This document shows positions 10,881 through 21,700 of a stretch of DNA of 64,000 nucleotides, piece after piece. Origin of the DNA: Mesostigma viride (taxonomy: Eukaryota; Streptophyta; Mesostigmatophyceae; Mesostigmatales; Mesostigmataceae); NCBI GenBank assembly GCA_009746045.1, contig RPFO01000106.1, positions 1,852,211-1,916,210 on the forward strand, given 5' to 3'. Every line of letters starts with the position of its first letter. The first letter of the stretch is position 1. The position numbers and the translations under genes are program-made. The notes beneath the pieces are model-generated. The model ran no database searches. It saw nothing but the letters and a program-made list of their open reading frames with translations, and was not told the DNA's origin.

Positions 10881-11786
10881 CACGGCGGGGTTAGACCTGG
10901 TTACCGCCTTGCCGACCTGATTTATGCGGATGATACCACCCTCATCGAGAGCCCCGAGCACATTCAGACCTGGCTGGACTGCCTGGGCCTGGAGGCGCGG
11001 GCGGTGGGGCTGGAGATTAGTGTCAAAACTGAGGCGATGGTGATAGGAGCATCCAGTAAACCACCGCTGCCGCGCCTGCTCGACGGGACGGAGGTCCCGT
11101 TCCGCGACCGCTTCAAGCTGTTGGGGAGCTGGCTTCCTGACACCGCCGACGATGTGGACACCCGCATCGGCCTTGCCTGGGCCAAGCTCCGTTCGCTCAC
11201 ACCCTACTGGCGCTCGAAGGGCCTTAACGGGCACCGCAAGCGCATGCTCTTCAAGGTCCTCGTCCTCACGGTGCTCACGTATGGCGCCGAGGCGTGGACC
11301 CTCCCACCCAAACTGGCAGCTCGGCTCGACGGCACAGTTTACAGGATGCTCCGGCAGGTCCTTAATGTAGGTTTTTCCGAGCGTCCGTCATCAGAGTCTT
11401 TGTATCATGGCATGCCTCGTGTTTCGGACGAGATTAGGCAGCGTAGGATAGCATTTGTAGGACACCTTGCACGCACCAGCCAGGTCGACACCACCCTCGG
11501 TCTGGCCGGCCCCCAGCGGCTTGGACAGCCAGGGCGGCACATTCTGACCTGGCCTGGCCCCAAGGACATTCCCAAAAGGGTAGGGAAACCTGTCACGAAC
11601 TACGTTCAGATGTTGCTGGACGACCTAGTGGTCCCAGCCCAGTTTGAGCACCGCATCCACTCTCTCTCCCGTCTTTGGACTGCCATGCAGGACAAGACGC
11701 GGTGGAAGGAGATTGTCAAGGCGCACACGCCCGACCCTGTGGGCAAGCCACCTCCCCCCAAGCGGAGGAGGCGTTTTGATGAGTAG
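10881..11786 (+). CDS. LINE reverse transcriptase, C-terminal part of ORF2
   Basis: Open in one frame for 301 codons from the 5' truncation point, with no native start. The RT catalytic box reads LIYADDTTLI near 10911-10940. It is followed by a thumb region (LGSWLPDTADDVDTR), VLTYGAEAWTL, and an RQRRIAFVGHLAR region typical of the ORF2 C-terminus of this LINE type. It lacks the endonuclease and the N-terminal half of RT, so it cannot act by itself. It is the best-preserved RT fragment of its family here and serves as a guide for the other copies. Confidence 0.88.
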   Translation, partial: HGGVRPGYRLADLIYADDTTLIESPEHIQTWLDCLGLEARAVGLEISVKTEAMVIGASSKPPLPRLLDGTEVPFRDRFKLLGSWLPDTADDVDTRIGLAWAKLRSLTPYWRSKGLNGHRKRMLFKVLVLTVLTYGAEAWTLPPKLAARLDGTVYRMLRQVLNVGFSERPSSESLYHGMPRVSDEIRQRRIAFVGHLARTSQVDTTLGLAGPQRLGQPGRHILTWPGPKDIPKRVGKPVTNYVQMLLDDLVVPAQFEHRIHSLSRLWTAMQDKTRWKEIVKAHTPDPVGKPPPPKRRRRFDE

Positions 11787-11916
11787 GGCAGTTAGGATTT
11801 TCTAGATAGAGTTAGGATAGTTCGATCACGCGGCTTCCTCCACCCCATCCATCATGAAATATGTGCTACATGACCTCCCCACGGAAGCATGTTATAATTT
11901 AATTTAATTTAATTTA
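10881..11916 (+). mobile_element. LINE copy B, 5'-truncated, with 11-bp TSD
   Basis: Bounded by direct repeats of ATGCTTGGAAA at 10870-10880 and 11917-11927. The 3' end carries the family string ccacggaagcatgttat and an (AATTT)n tail. This is direct evidence for target-primed retrotransposition into the older LINE copy A. Confidence 0.9.
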
Positions 11917-12055
11917 ATGCTTGGAAAACCCTACATTCAGGACCTGTCGGAGCATCCTGTGCAGTCTAGCTTGGCCGCCAGTGTGTCCGTGAGTGTCGGA
12001 CATGCCTTGGCGCCATACGTAAGCACCGTGAGTGTCCATGCCTCGGCGCGAACAC

Positions 12056-13138
12056 GGCGGCGGTGGCCCTGGTACGTTACCGCCTGTCCGAACTGATTTA
12101 TGCGGATGATACCACCCTCATCGGGCACCCCGAGCACAATCAGACCTGGCTGGACTGTCTGGGCTTGGAGGCGCGGGCGGTGGGGTTGGAGATTACTGTC
12201 AAAACGGAGGCGATGGTGGCTGGGGCTACCAGCTCCCCGCCGAGGCCCCGGCTGCTAGACGGGGCAGACGTCCCGTTACGTGATCGCTTCAAATTAACTG
12301 CTGGGGAGCATGCTCCCCGACACCGCGGACGTCGGATGTGGACATCCGCATCCGCCTGGCCTCGGCAGGCAGGGCTAGGCTTCGTTCGCTAGAAACCTCC
12401 TGGCAGATCGAAGGACCTGGGTGGGTACCGCAAGCTAATGCTCTTCAAGGTCCTGGTCCTCACGTACGGTGCTTACGTATGGCACCGAGGCATGGACACT
12501 CACGGACACGCTGGCCGCCCGGCTGGACGGCACGATAGTTTTCAGGATGCTTCGACAGGTCCTAAATGTAGGGTTTTCCACACATAGGTCATTAGAGTCT
12601 TTGTATCAGGGTATGCCTCATATTTCAGACGAGATTAGGCAGCGTAGGATAGCATTTGTAGGACATCTTGTAGCTCGCACCAGTCAGGTACTGAGATACC
12701 GCCCTTGGTCTGGCGCGGCCCCCAGCGGCTTGGCCAACCAGGGCGGCACATCCTGACCTGGCCTGGCCCCAAGGACATTCGATCTAGAAAGCTGGGTAAA
12801 CCTGCCATGATGAACTATACATCCAGATGTTGCTGGCCGACCTAGTGGTCCCAGCTGAGTTTGAACACCGCATTCACTCCCTCGAGTCTCTCATTCTTTG
12901 GACTGCTATGCAGAATTACAAGAAGCCGTGGCAGAAGATTGTCCAGGCTCACACGCCCGCCCCTGTGGGCAAGACCCCTCCCCCCAAGCGGAAGGGGCGT
13001 TTTGCTGAGTAGTGTAGGATTTTCTAGACTAGATAGCTTAGAGTTATAGCTTAGAGTTCGGTTTCGCGGCTTCGCCCACCTCCATCCACCCTTCAAAGGA
13101 ATATGTGCTACATGATCTCCCAACGATTATTTCTTAAA
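12056..13138 (+). mobile_element. LINE copy C, degenerate
   Basis: Plus-strand copy starting at the same internal point as copy B (CACGGCGG, just upstream of the YADD box, here LIYADDTTLIGHPEH). Reading frames break at about 12290, 12390, 12460 and 12700. The 3' UTR runs to ctacatgatctcccaacg, and the tail is missing where the next element begins. Copies B and C share a 5' endpoint. Confidence 0.82.
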
Positions 13139-13785
13139 AACCGCAAGAAGCTCTCGAGGACTCACTTCACGCTGGACGACGACCTGACCCTGGCCCAGCA
13201 ACAACGGCGACGTGAGCTATCGGGCCGACCTACCTCCAGATATACGGCCGCAAAGCGCAGGGGGAAACCGGTATACTGGAAGGGGGACGTCATCTACGTC
13301 AGCCACAAGCCTTGGCAGGCACCCCCAGTCTAGGGAATATAGCAGTAGTGTAGATTAGTAAGGCTTAGCCTACCACGCGGCCCCAGCGCATGTGCGCCCA
13401 TAATGGCCATGGATGATGCATTTAAGAATTGAGCCACGCCCTGCCTATAATGGGACCCCCCATGGATGATGCATTAAGAATCAGCTCAGCCCTGCCTATA
13501 CAGAGAGTCACTCTCTGATGAGAAACCATGCCTTAGCTTTTGTATCGCCACGTTGATCTTCCCTCACCATGACAGGCTTCCCCTTAGCTGGGTATAGCTT
13601 GATAGATCATGGGGGTGCGGGTGCCCTGGTGCACCTCGAGCAAGTGTCGTTTACATGCATTCCCACCCTTGCAGGAAGTAGCTTAGAATGCATTAAAAGC
13701 CATATGCCCCTTCTCTGGGATATGTGCTACATTTACTCCCAACGGAGTTATGTTCCGAATTAATTAATTTCTTAATTAATCTCCC
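13131..13785 (+). mobile_element. ORF1-only LINE-derived element, copy D (fragment)
   Basis: Starts within an ORF1 C-terminal region (RKKLSRTHFTLDDDLTLAQQ). After a stop at 13331-13333 it runs straight into a 3' UTR of about 430 bp and a TTAATT-rich tail, without any ORF2. The same order is seen in the longer copy at 37854-39024, with shared UTR strings such as gcgcatgtgcgcccataatgg. The tail string tgctacatttactcccaacg resembles the 3' end of the LINE copies. Confidence 0.75.
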
Positions 13786-13786
13786 G

Positions 13787-14362
13787 ACGGAGTCATGTTA
13801 TAATTTAATTTAATTTTGTAATATGTAACACTGATTTGCCCTATGTTTCCCACATTATTAGGCACAGGCGCCTGGGCCTAGCCGGGCACCTGGCCCGCAC
13901 AGATCAGGTAGATACATCAGATAGACTAGCCGGCACCAAGCCCGCCCAGCCTGGGCGATATGTCCTCACCTGGCGTGCCCCCGGCCGCGCGCGGCAGGGC
14001 CGCCACCCGTGGACTTTTCGTGATAGACTCGGCATGGACATGTGCTACACTAGAGGTGACGGGCTCACACCAGGGCAGCCTCCTGGTTTGTCTGTCATAT
14101 GGAGGCAGATGGTGCGCAAGGATAGATGGCAAGTAGTGATGAAGGAGACCACCCCCAAGCCTGTGGGGGCTCCGTGTGTGACCAATTCAGTGTGGCATTC
14201 ATAGCGATTCAGGCCGCGGTGCCCACACCCCTGTAACTAGGACCTAGATTGCTTACACCATCCAGTCCATCCCATGTTCGGGACCCTCCCACTGAGGACT
14301 TATGCTCACGTGACGCAGTCACGTGTCTAATAATTAATTAATTAATTAATTAATTAATTAAT
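13787..14362 (+). mobile_element. Divergent LINE 3' fragment with TTAA tail
   Basis: A LINE 3' tail (cccgacggagtcatgttat plus AATTT units) lies at 13787-13818. It is followed by another ORF2 C-terminus, open at 13836-14204, reading RRLGLAGHLARTDQVDTSD and ending near WQVVMKETTPKPVG. This belongs to the same general family as copies A-C but is clearly divergent. A (TTAA)n tail closes it at 14330-14362. Confidence 0.7.
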
Positions 14363-15835
14363 CAACACATATTCCTGAGAAGGGGCATATGGTTTTAATA
14401 TATTCTAGTTGACAACCTGCACAGGCGGTGGGTGTAAACTGCCACCTACTCGCGGTGCACAAAGTTCTGAGGTGCACCTGCACCACCATGTATTCCAGCA
14501 GGTCTGCAAAGACAGCTACATGTGCGGTCCTAACAATTGGGATCGAGCCACGGTGAGTTCATGAACCCTCGAATTCCTTTAGGGAAGAAGCCTACTTGTC
14601 TAACCACAAGTAAATGCAGGATGCTTTATTGTCTTTCGTTGAATATATACATGCACTATCTCTAGTAGTATAGACATCTATTTATGTAAATGATAGAACC
14701 CGTCCTCCTGGGTGCTCACTAGCTATGTACTCCCTAGATACGGTCGTGTCATACCATGTCAAAGGCGAGCACAAGGATTGCGAGGAGGCAAAGGAGCTGC
14801 ATGCATGAGCTGATCGGTGTTGATGTTCAGCTCTGCCCCCCACAGCGCCTGTCAACACACTTGCAGCCATACATTACACTATGGAAAACAGGCTCCACTA
14901 CCAGGCCGGGGGGCGTGACCAACAAATTCACATGTGCATAAAAACTGCTGTTGAGTACGAGCCACCACCACCAATGACCCGTATAGGCCTCTTAACATGC
15001 TCATCATCTTGGCGTCCAGGTAGACCCAACGCTGAAAGCATGCAGAAGTTCCGGTAATTTGGTTCCCCTTCCCTGCTGAGAGCCACCTGTGTGACCACAA
15101 ATTGGCTTGATCATCACAGCAACGCTACCAGGGCAATATCTCACAGGGCGCCTCATCTCAATGGGCTCAGGTGCATGGCCAGCTAGATGTACCATCATAT
15201 ATCATAGGATATGCCCTGGTTGCTGTGCTTTCCCTGCCATCCATGGTGCTTAGCTGTTAATTGAGCAGCTCGACATGTGCCCGGCTGCCGGCATTTATTC
15301 TACAGATCCTCCGTCTACCCATAGTAACCCCCAACTGCAACAGAGGGAGCTTGATGGCGAATAAATAAAAGGCCCAGAGTATCAGAAGTGGCCCCATAGC
15401 GCAGACTGGCAGCTGCTGTCGTTGCCCAAATCAGTCCAACAACCTCCACCGCCTGGAAAAGCAGCCTGGCACCCCCCTGCCAGCCTGCCCCTGCCCTGGG
15501 CAACATCATCACAACCTGAATGGCTTCTGCCATGCAAGGGGTGAATCCTGGGCAGATATCGCATGCCTAAGCATGTCAGCCCCATGTTTCTGGTCACTGA
15601 TTGCCATCTTCTGCCATCAGCAGCATGGCCAGGCTATGCATTGGGGGGGTAGGGTTGCCGTGCATGTCTCTGGTAGCCCACCCTGCGCATCCGCTTGCGG
15701 TGACCACTTTTCCCTCATTCGGTACCACATAGTTCTGGTACCAAATAGGGATGATTAAAACACAGCCTCCACATTTATTATGCCCAGCCCCTTTGAAATG
15801 CCCAAAGTGGGCCACGCCTCTTAATCCATGACAGA
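14363..15835. other. Intergenic, no gene recognised
   Basis: No open frame here shows family motifs or credible splice partners on either strand. Moderate base composition with scattered short repeats. This is the region downstream of the fibrillin gene, which is read from the minus strand. Confidence 0.5.
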
Positions 15836-16022
15836 AAGTGTTCATGGCATGCTAGCCGCAAAGTCCACCATAAGTAGCCCGGGCCTTCAGCGACCAGACA
15901 ACACCATTCATGGCAGGCTGGCCACCAGGTCCACCATGGATGGGCCACGGCCGGCCTGGTAGCCCACCAGTGAGGACAACGTGTTTATGGCAGGCTGGCC
16001 GTCGGGTCCACCATGAACAGGC
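15836..16022 (-). repeat. Three decayed copies of the fibrillin gene's coding end
   Basis: The last codons and stop of the fibrillin gene lie at 16056-16096 (plus strand: tttatggcaggctcgaggtc, then gggtccaccat). Relatives lie at about 15984 (tttatggcaggctggccgtc), 15907 (ttcatggcaggctggccacc) and 15839 (gttcatggcatgctagccgc), each followed by a g-tccaccat string. The period is about 65-80 bp. The duplicated edge here is a stop codon rather than a splice site. Confidence 0.8.
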
Positions 16023-16055
16023 CACACCGGGCCTGTCCGCGTGACATCATCGTGT

Positions 16056-17959
16056 TTATGGCAGGCTCGAGGTCGGGTCCACCATACGGAGCACAAACAG
16101 GTTCCCCTTGTCGCCACGTGACACCCGGATTTCTTCGTCCAGGAAGGTGGTGTCCAGCCACCCGCGCGCACTGTCGGGGGCGTTCACTCCGATCAGGCCC
16201 AGCAGCTTGAACTGTGGACAGTTGGCAGCGTAACAAGCACAGTGGGGCAGGTGGCAGCAAAATCACCATGGCGGAATTATCAGCGCGATGCGGGCGCATG
16301 GCAGCATGATCGTCATGGTGGGGGCGGGTGGCAGCGTAATCAGCATTGTGGCCATGTAGGTCCCTGGTCCCACCGTCTAGGTCTCGCTGTGAACATTCGA
16401 TAGCCAAACTTTCTGGCAACTCACCTGCACGAACTTCACATCCACGCGGCTGGCAGTCGCCGGCGTCAGCTTGGCGGTAACGCTGTTGAAGAGGGGCCAC
16501 GTCTCCGCGTTCAGGCCGCGCAGAGACCGGTTATCCAGGGTCTGGTAGATGGGGCCGCGCGGGCGAAGCGGGTTCTTGCGGCCCAGAATGCTGCCGGATG
16601 TGGTGTACAGCAGCTCCCACTTGCCTGACGTGACGTACAGCAGCAGGTTACAAGAAGTGTGTGCCATGTGGGCAATATAGTGCGAGGGATAATTGAGCAA
16701 ATCATATAGACCACTCCTTAAGCTCGAGCATGTGCACGCGTGTAGTGTGGTTGATGGGTGGGTTTTCGCATCCAATCGAGGGGAATGCACTGTCATATTG
16801 TCACTGTGCCATTCCATAGAGAAAACTTTTGCGATCTTCTTACTTGCTCACCGTTCAATAGAGGGGATGCGGTTGTTATCTAGGCGTCAAATCATTCCAA
16901 AGAGAGGCTTAACAAACTGCTTGTTTGCTTACCATTCAATAGGGGGGACGTGACCGTCTTTTTGTTGCCATTCAGCTTCTCAAGCTTTTGCGCAAGCTGC
17001 AAAAGAGTAGGCAAGGAAAGAGAGCACGTGAACAGTGTAGGTACATGTTAGAAAGCCAGAGGTTCACAGAAAGCTGCTGCCGGATGTTTTACTTGCGTGG
17101 ACGAAGAAGCCGTTCCTAGTTCTACTCCCAACGTCCTACGAAACTAGTTTATTTCAAGCTCCTGGTTGACGACCACACTTCCTATTTGTTGAACTAAATT
17201 TAGACAATTACGAATATGTATATAAGGGGAGGACCAGAAGGCAGCCGTATACAGCATTATAGCAGACAAGAGATGCGACTCTCGCAGGAGCAAGTTCTGT
17301 AGAAGATGAGCTGGCGCCTGTTGAAGAGGTCCCTGAGGACCAATGATAGTAAGTGGCTCGATTCCCATTCCCCAGGCCCGATTTCGATACCGTAGGGGCG
17401 GGCAATCGAGCCTTGAAAATTAGATAAGCCGGCCCTCGGAAGGGCAGCACCAGTACCCAGGCAGGCACCCAAGGCAAGGCACACGCTTCCCGTCCGCATG
17501 CGGAAAGACGGGAACCCGTACGTCTTTTAGTGGCGGAAGAAAAAGTAACCGATGTAGACATAATACTGGCTACATGGCTGGCTGTTGCATACTCACCACG
17601 TCGATCTCGTCCATTTGCTCAGGAGTCGCTGTAAGACCACGCTCAACGCCTGCAATCGCGGACAGGAGGTTCTCCTTGGCTTCTTGAATATCCTTTTCCT
17701 TGTTGCCTCCAAACTTGAAGTTGAAATTGAACAAGGCCGCTGTTTGGGACAATTCTTTCCTTGTAGCTCGCCCAATCCGCACATCACCACGTTTAGAGCT
17801 CTTCATGCTTCCGCCCGTTAGGAAGGGACGGGCCATGCTTTTGCTTGCTGGCTTGCTATGGTTGAAACTAACTGCATTCGTGCTTGACGCCTGCGCACCG
17901 ACGCAGACATGGCCGCGTGCAGACACTGCAGGCATCGCCGTGTGCATTGTAGCCAACAT
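16056..17959 (-). CDS. FBN6: Plastid lipid-associated protein (PAP/fibrillin), FBN6-like, 4 exons
   Basis: Fibrillins are plastid proteins of plastoglobules and thylakoids that bind lipids or carotenoid-pathway partners. Exons in reading order: 17959-17597, 16996-16933, 16624-16425, 16211-16056; phases agree and the product is 260 aa. The first 60-70 residues suit a transit peptide. The FBN6-type signature follows: LLSAIAGVERGLTATPEQ, then GKWELLYTTSGSILG, LNAETWPLFNSVTAKL, and the final exon FKLLGLIGVNAPDSARGWLD with DEEIRVSRGDKGNLFVL. The start at 17959 is the first true ATG in frame. It is divergent from SAL1 across 809 bp. Exon 2's donor and the gene's coding end are duplicated in flanking DNA. 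Family is certain; FBN6 orthology rests on the ETWPxxNSVT and SRGDKGN motifs. Confidence 0.9.
16840..16870 (-). repeat. Decayed copy of the fibrillin exon 2 donor
   Basis: On the plus strand the real junction reads tgcttaccattcaatagggg (16926-16945). A relative, tgctcaccgttcaatagagg, lies about 80 bp downstream in the gene at 16845. Both keep a usable GT donor (gtaagc and gtgagc). Confidence 0.7.
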
Positions 17960-18768
17960 TTTAAAGAGCAAAAATACTATCGACAGGTAAGCTCAATGCT
18001 TTCTGAATGCGGCAAAGGTGCAAGGGCAGCAGCGACGAGTTATTGCGGAGGTCTTGACAGGTATACAACAAGCTTTTGGATGTCTCGTGCACCTGTTCTA
18101 GAACGACTAGCAAACGTGGCCGTGAGCCGCGCAATCCCCGCAGGCAACGATGCGGTGGAGCCACGCTTGCCTGCCATGTGGCGCGCACGATGCACAGGCT
18201 CGGCAGTCGGCAGCTTGACATGACTTGCTGTGACTAGCCTCAACTCACTCTCAAGGCTGCCAACTGCCAAGTGCCAACTGCCAACCAGGCGTCGACCGCT
18301 GAAGACTGGAAACAGGTCAGCACAGGCATTTTATGGGCGTTAGAACTCTAACCTCCATGCCGAGACGGAAAATGTACTTTTAGGAAATTGGAGAGGCAGG
18401 TAGTCGTTGTAAAAATAAAGTACAGGGTCCCCATGATAAGGCAAGAAGACGATTATGTGGTTTTCCGCAGTCGGAACTGCACGAGCATTAAATATACTTG
18501 AACTTGAGCCTTTCCGAGGGGTTCAGGGAGTTATGGTCCACGTCAACAATACCGCCAGAATTAGGTAGAAAAAACAATAAAGGGTCGACAATAAGTTGTG
18601 GCGGATAATAATTAATATCGACGATAAGGACAACGTGCTGAGGCACAAATATTATGTAGGTGAAGGCCGGGCTCAGGCACAGCCTTTGCCCATAAATTAC
18701 TTGTGGGAAGAAACCAAACGGCGTTTTCTGAAGCTCCACGCGCAGTTGTTTGGCTCCTCACTGTGGAC
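17960..18768. promoter_or_regulatory. Divergent intergenic region between FBN6 and SAL1
   Basis: 809 bp separate the two ATGs, which point away from each other. No other gene fits. No clear TATA box is placed for either gene. A short tandem repeat of ccaactgccaa units lies at about 18259-18283. The region must hold both promoters unless one gene has an unseen upstream exon. Confidence 0.6.
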
Positions 18769-21700
18769 ATGGCTTACGAAAAGGAGCTCGCAGTGGCTCG
18801 CAGGGCAGCCCTGCTGGCAGCCCGCCTAACGCGGGTATGTGCCAAATTCACGCCATGACATTTACGGACCGACGACTTATGGTTAACACAACAACGCGGA
18901 TGATGTCTTGCATGGCCTTTAAACATACGGCGTTTTGGTTCTAATATCGGATTACTGACTGTATTGGTATTGGGTTGGTTGGCTGATATTGGTTTGTGAT
19001 ACCGACGTACCTGTGGATAGCAAGCCCGACAAACTGCAGATTTCTTTCTTGTTTCGCTTGCATGACTGCACAGCTGTCAATCAAAATGCTGTTTTCCCAC
19101 GAGGTTCTGTGCCATGTTCGGCTCACTGAGCTATCGGGTCCCGCCTTTACGGACTGCGTTTCTATTAGGCATTACTCGCGCGGGTGGCCCCGGCCCATTT
19201 TTCTTACCTTTTCCCACCAGCAGTGCTCACGCTGTAATAGGCTTCATAACTTTTCATGAAGATAACCCCTTCCTTAGGGGTAGCGTCCTGTGGCGCAGCA
19301 GTGCGCGCATTATGGGCGCAAAGCAGGGGGGCAAGCCATCACCCCAATGGACACCTCATTGTGCACGCGGTGTTGTTGTCGACAAGGGGAAGCAAGTTAC
19401 TTGGTTTAATGGCTCATGGCACTGGTGTGGTTTGTCACCAACCAGGCATGCAATGTGAAGATCAAGAATAATGTTTGCCAAACTGCGAATGTGGGGAGAT
19501 GTGGCGAGGATAGAATCAAATGACATGGGCTAGACAGTTGCGGAGTACCTGCCACGCAAAGCGATAGGGGCTCTGTTTCATACTAGTCAAGTTATATCCC
19601 GGCCATGAACTCTATTTCCTGCCCTGCCGTTGCAAATGCACCCTTCATTCCGTTGCAATTGCAGCCTTTCTTGGTGGTCAGGGCACATGCCCTGCTGTCC
19701 CTTCCTGCCACCAATTGTTTGCCTTTACAGTAACACTGGCGGAAAATGTGCTGGTGGGCATCCCTGGTTCTGGTCTTGTGTTGCCCCATTGCCCCAGCTC
19801 GTGCAATCCGGTCTCAAATCGGAGGAAAAAATGGACAAGCAGGATGATTCGCCCGTCACCGTGGCGGACTATGGTAGGTGCACAGGGGATGATCAGGGAG
19901 CGGCGCGCACGTGCTTCTCTTTGGACTCGATATCTACCTGGAATTAATATCTGCATGGATAAGGGAATCAATCCACGTGGAATATAATGCATACTTGGTA
20001 GCAGTCTACAGCTAGGTTTGACGCTGCGATGATGTGGATTCAGAGTAATTGCTCTGCAGGCCTTGACCTCGAGTGCACACCAATTACGCTTACCTTGGCC
20101 CACCCAATCCCCTCTGCCCCTCTACTGGCACCTGCATCCTGCCTTGCAGCACCTCACTCATGCTGCCACAGCATCAATTACGAATACTATAATCTTGTAA
20201 TAGTACATCACCTGCTTGAACTATAGTCTTTAGGCTATAATAATCACGATGCCGAGTAACAATCTTGTATGTCACCTGCTTGCATTGGGCGGGCACAAAG
20301 CGCTACAAAACACCGGAAGTCCTGCACACGCAGTTAACAAGAACACACCCACACGCACTGTACACTCCACAGATGAGTGCAACTCCGTCCACCGAATGCA
20401 CAGGTTGTCCCCCTCTTCTTCTGTGCGGCCCTCGTTAATGATCACGCCCTGCATCTGACATAACCCACGCGCCCAGTTTCCCACATCCGCATAGTTATGA
20501 CCTAGCTGCCCGATTCCCACCCATGTTGCTTGAGTGCGCGTCTGTTGGGCGCACAAGGTGCTTTGGATAATGTACTCTCAAATGGGATGTACCTATGAGC
20601 CCCGCCCGGGGTAGGTTGGACATGAGACGCTCAAGGCTCTCTCTTTCGCAGCACCTCATGAAGAACTCGATTCCTCTAGATGGCACTGCTGTCATCCACC
20701 CCCTTCTGCTCCACACTTGTATCAAGGAGACAATTGTATGATTAGACCCCTTCTGTTACCTCCAAACGACTAGCTTTTCGGGTACTTATTTAGGTCGCCA
20801 GTTTAGGTGGGGCGAAAGTCAAGGTCGAGTGCTGTTTGCCCCTTCTGTGACTTCGGACCTAAATATTGGAGCTACGGCGCGCCGTACGCCCAAGAAAACG
20901 GCGCGGCGCATCAGGGAGAGGCGTGCGGACACCTACTTACCTCTTATTCGCCGACTTAATTTCGGCCTACTAGTTTTTCTGGTTTCCTTATTTAAGTACC
21001 CGCAGTTTAAGCCGTCCGATCGAAATGTGAAGTTAAGGCGTTAAGTCAGCAGTTTGAGTCGGTCATTTAGGTCGGAACCGGCTTAAGTCGGACAGAGCAT
21101 AAGGGGTCTATTAAGCGGTATATAGTCCCTACTATCTAGTTTTATTTCATATGACCACAACTGCATCTGCCTCCATGGGACGTGCTTGTCGTGATGCACC
21201 CCTGCCAGGTGCCCAGGCGGTGGTGAGCTGGGTGCTGCAGCAGTCGTACCCAGGCGAGCGCGTCTCCCTGGTTGCCGAGGAGGTGCGTCGCGCTGGTTGA
21301 TTCTCTTGATTAGTTAGAGTTAGTGAGGCGCGTTGTGTATCTGATTAGGCTGCTTTGCTTGCTGTTGGCCTCCAATCCACATAAGCCGTTGTTTGGCATT
21401 GCTGATTGTCATTGCCTGCCGTTTCTGTTGGCTGCAGTTCATGCTGTTGGTGGCAGTGCATGCTGTTGGTGGCAGTGCATGCTGTTGGTGGCAGTGCATG
21501 CTGTTGGTGGCAGTGCATGCTGTTGGTGGCAGTGCATGCTATTGGTGGCAGTGCATGCTATTGGTGACAGTGCAAGCTGTTGGTGGCAGTGCATGCTATT
21601 GGTGACAGTGCAAGCTATTGGTGGCAGTGCATGCTGTTGATGGCAGTGCATGCTGTTGGTGGCAGTTCAAGCTATTGGTGGCAGTGCATGCTGTTGGTGG

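Larger units (their letters stand above)
10296..12050 (-). mobile_element. LINE copy A, 5'-truncated, split by LINE copy B
   Basis: Minus-strand non-LTR fragment in two pieces: 12050-11917 and 10880-10296. The pieces rejoin across the insertion: the LVLTYG-like part lies in the right piece and the GMPRISDE to PVGKPPPPKRK C-terminal part in the left. It ends in the family 3' UTR and an (AATTT)n-type tail at 10296-10320. The C-terminal frame is open at 10455-10751 only, so the copy is dead. Confidence 0.8.

Noticed and set aside
10881-12137. Twin-priming (5' inversion) as the origin of the inverted LINE pieces
   Set aside because: The inverted pieces rejoin into one older minus-strand copy once copy B is removed at its TSD, so nested insertion explains them better.
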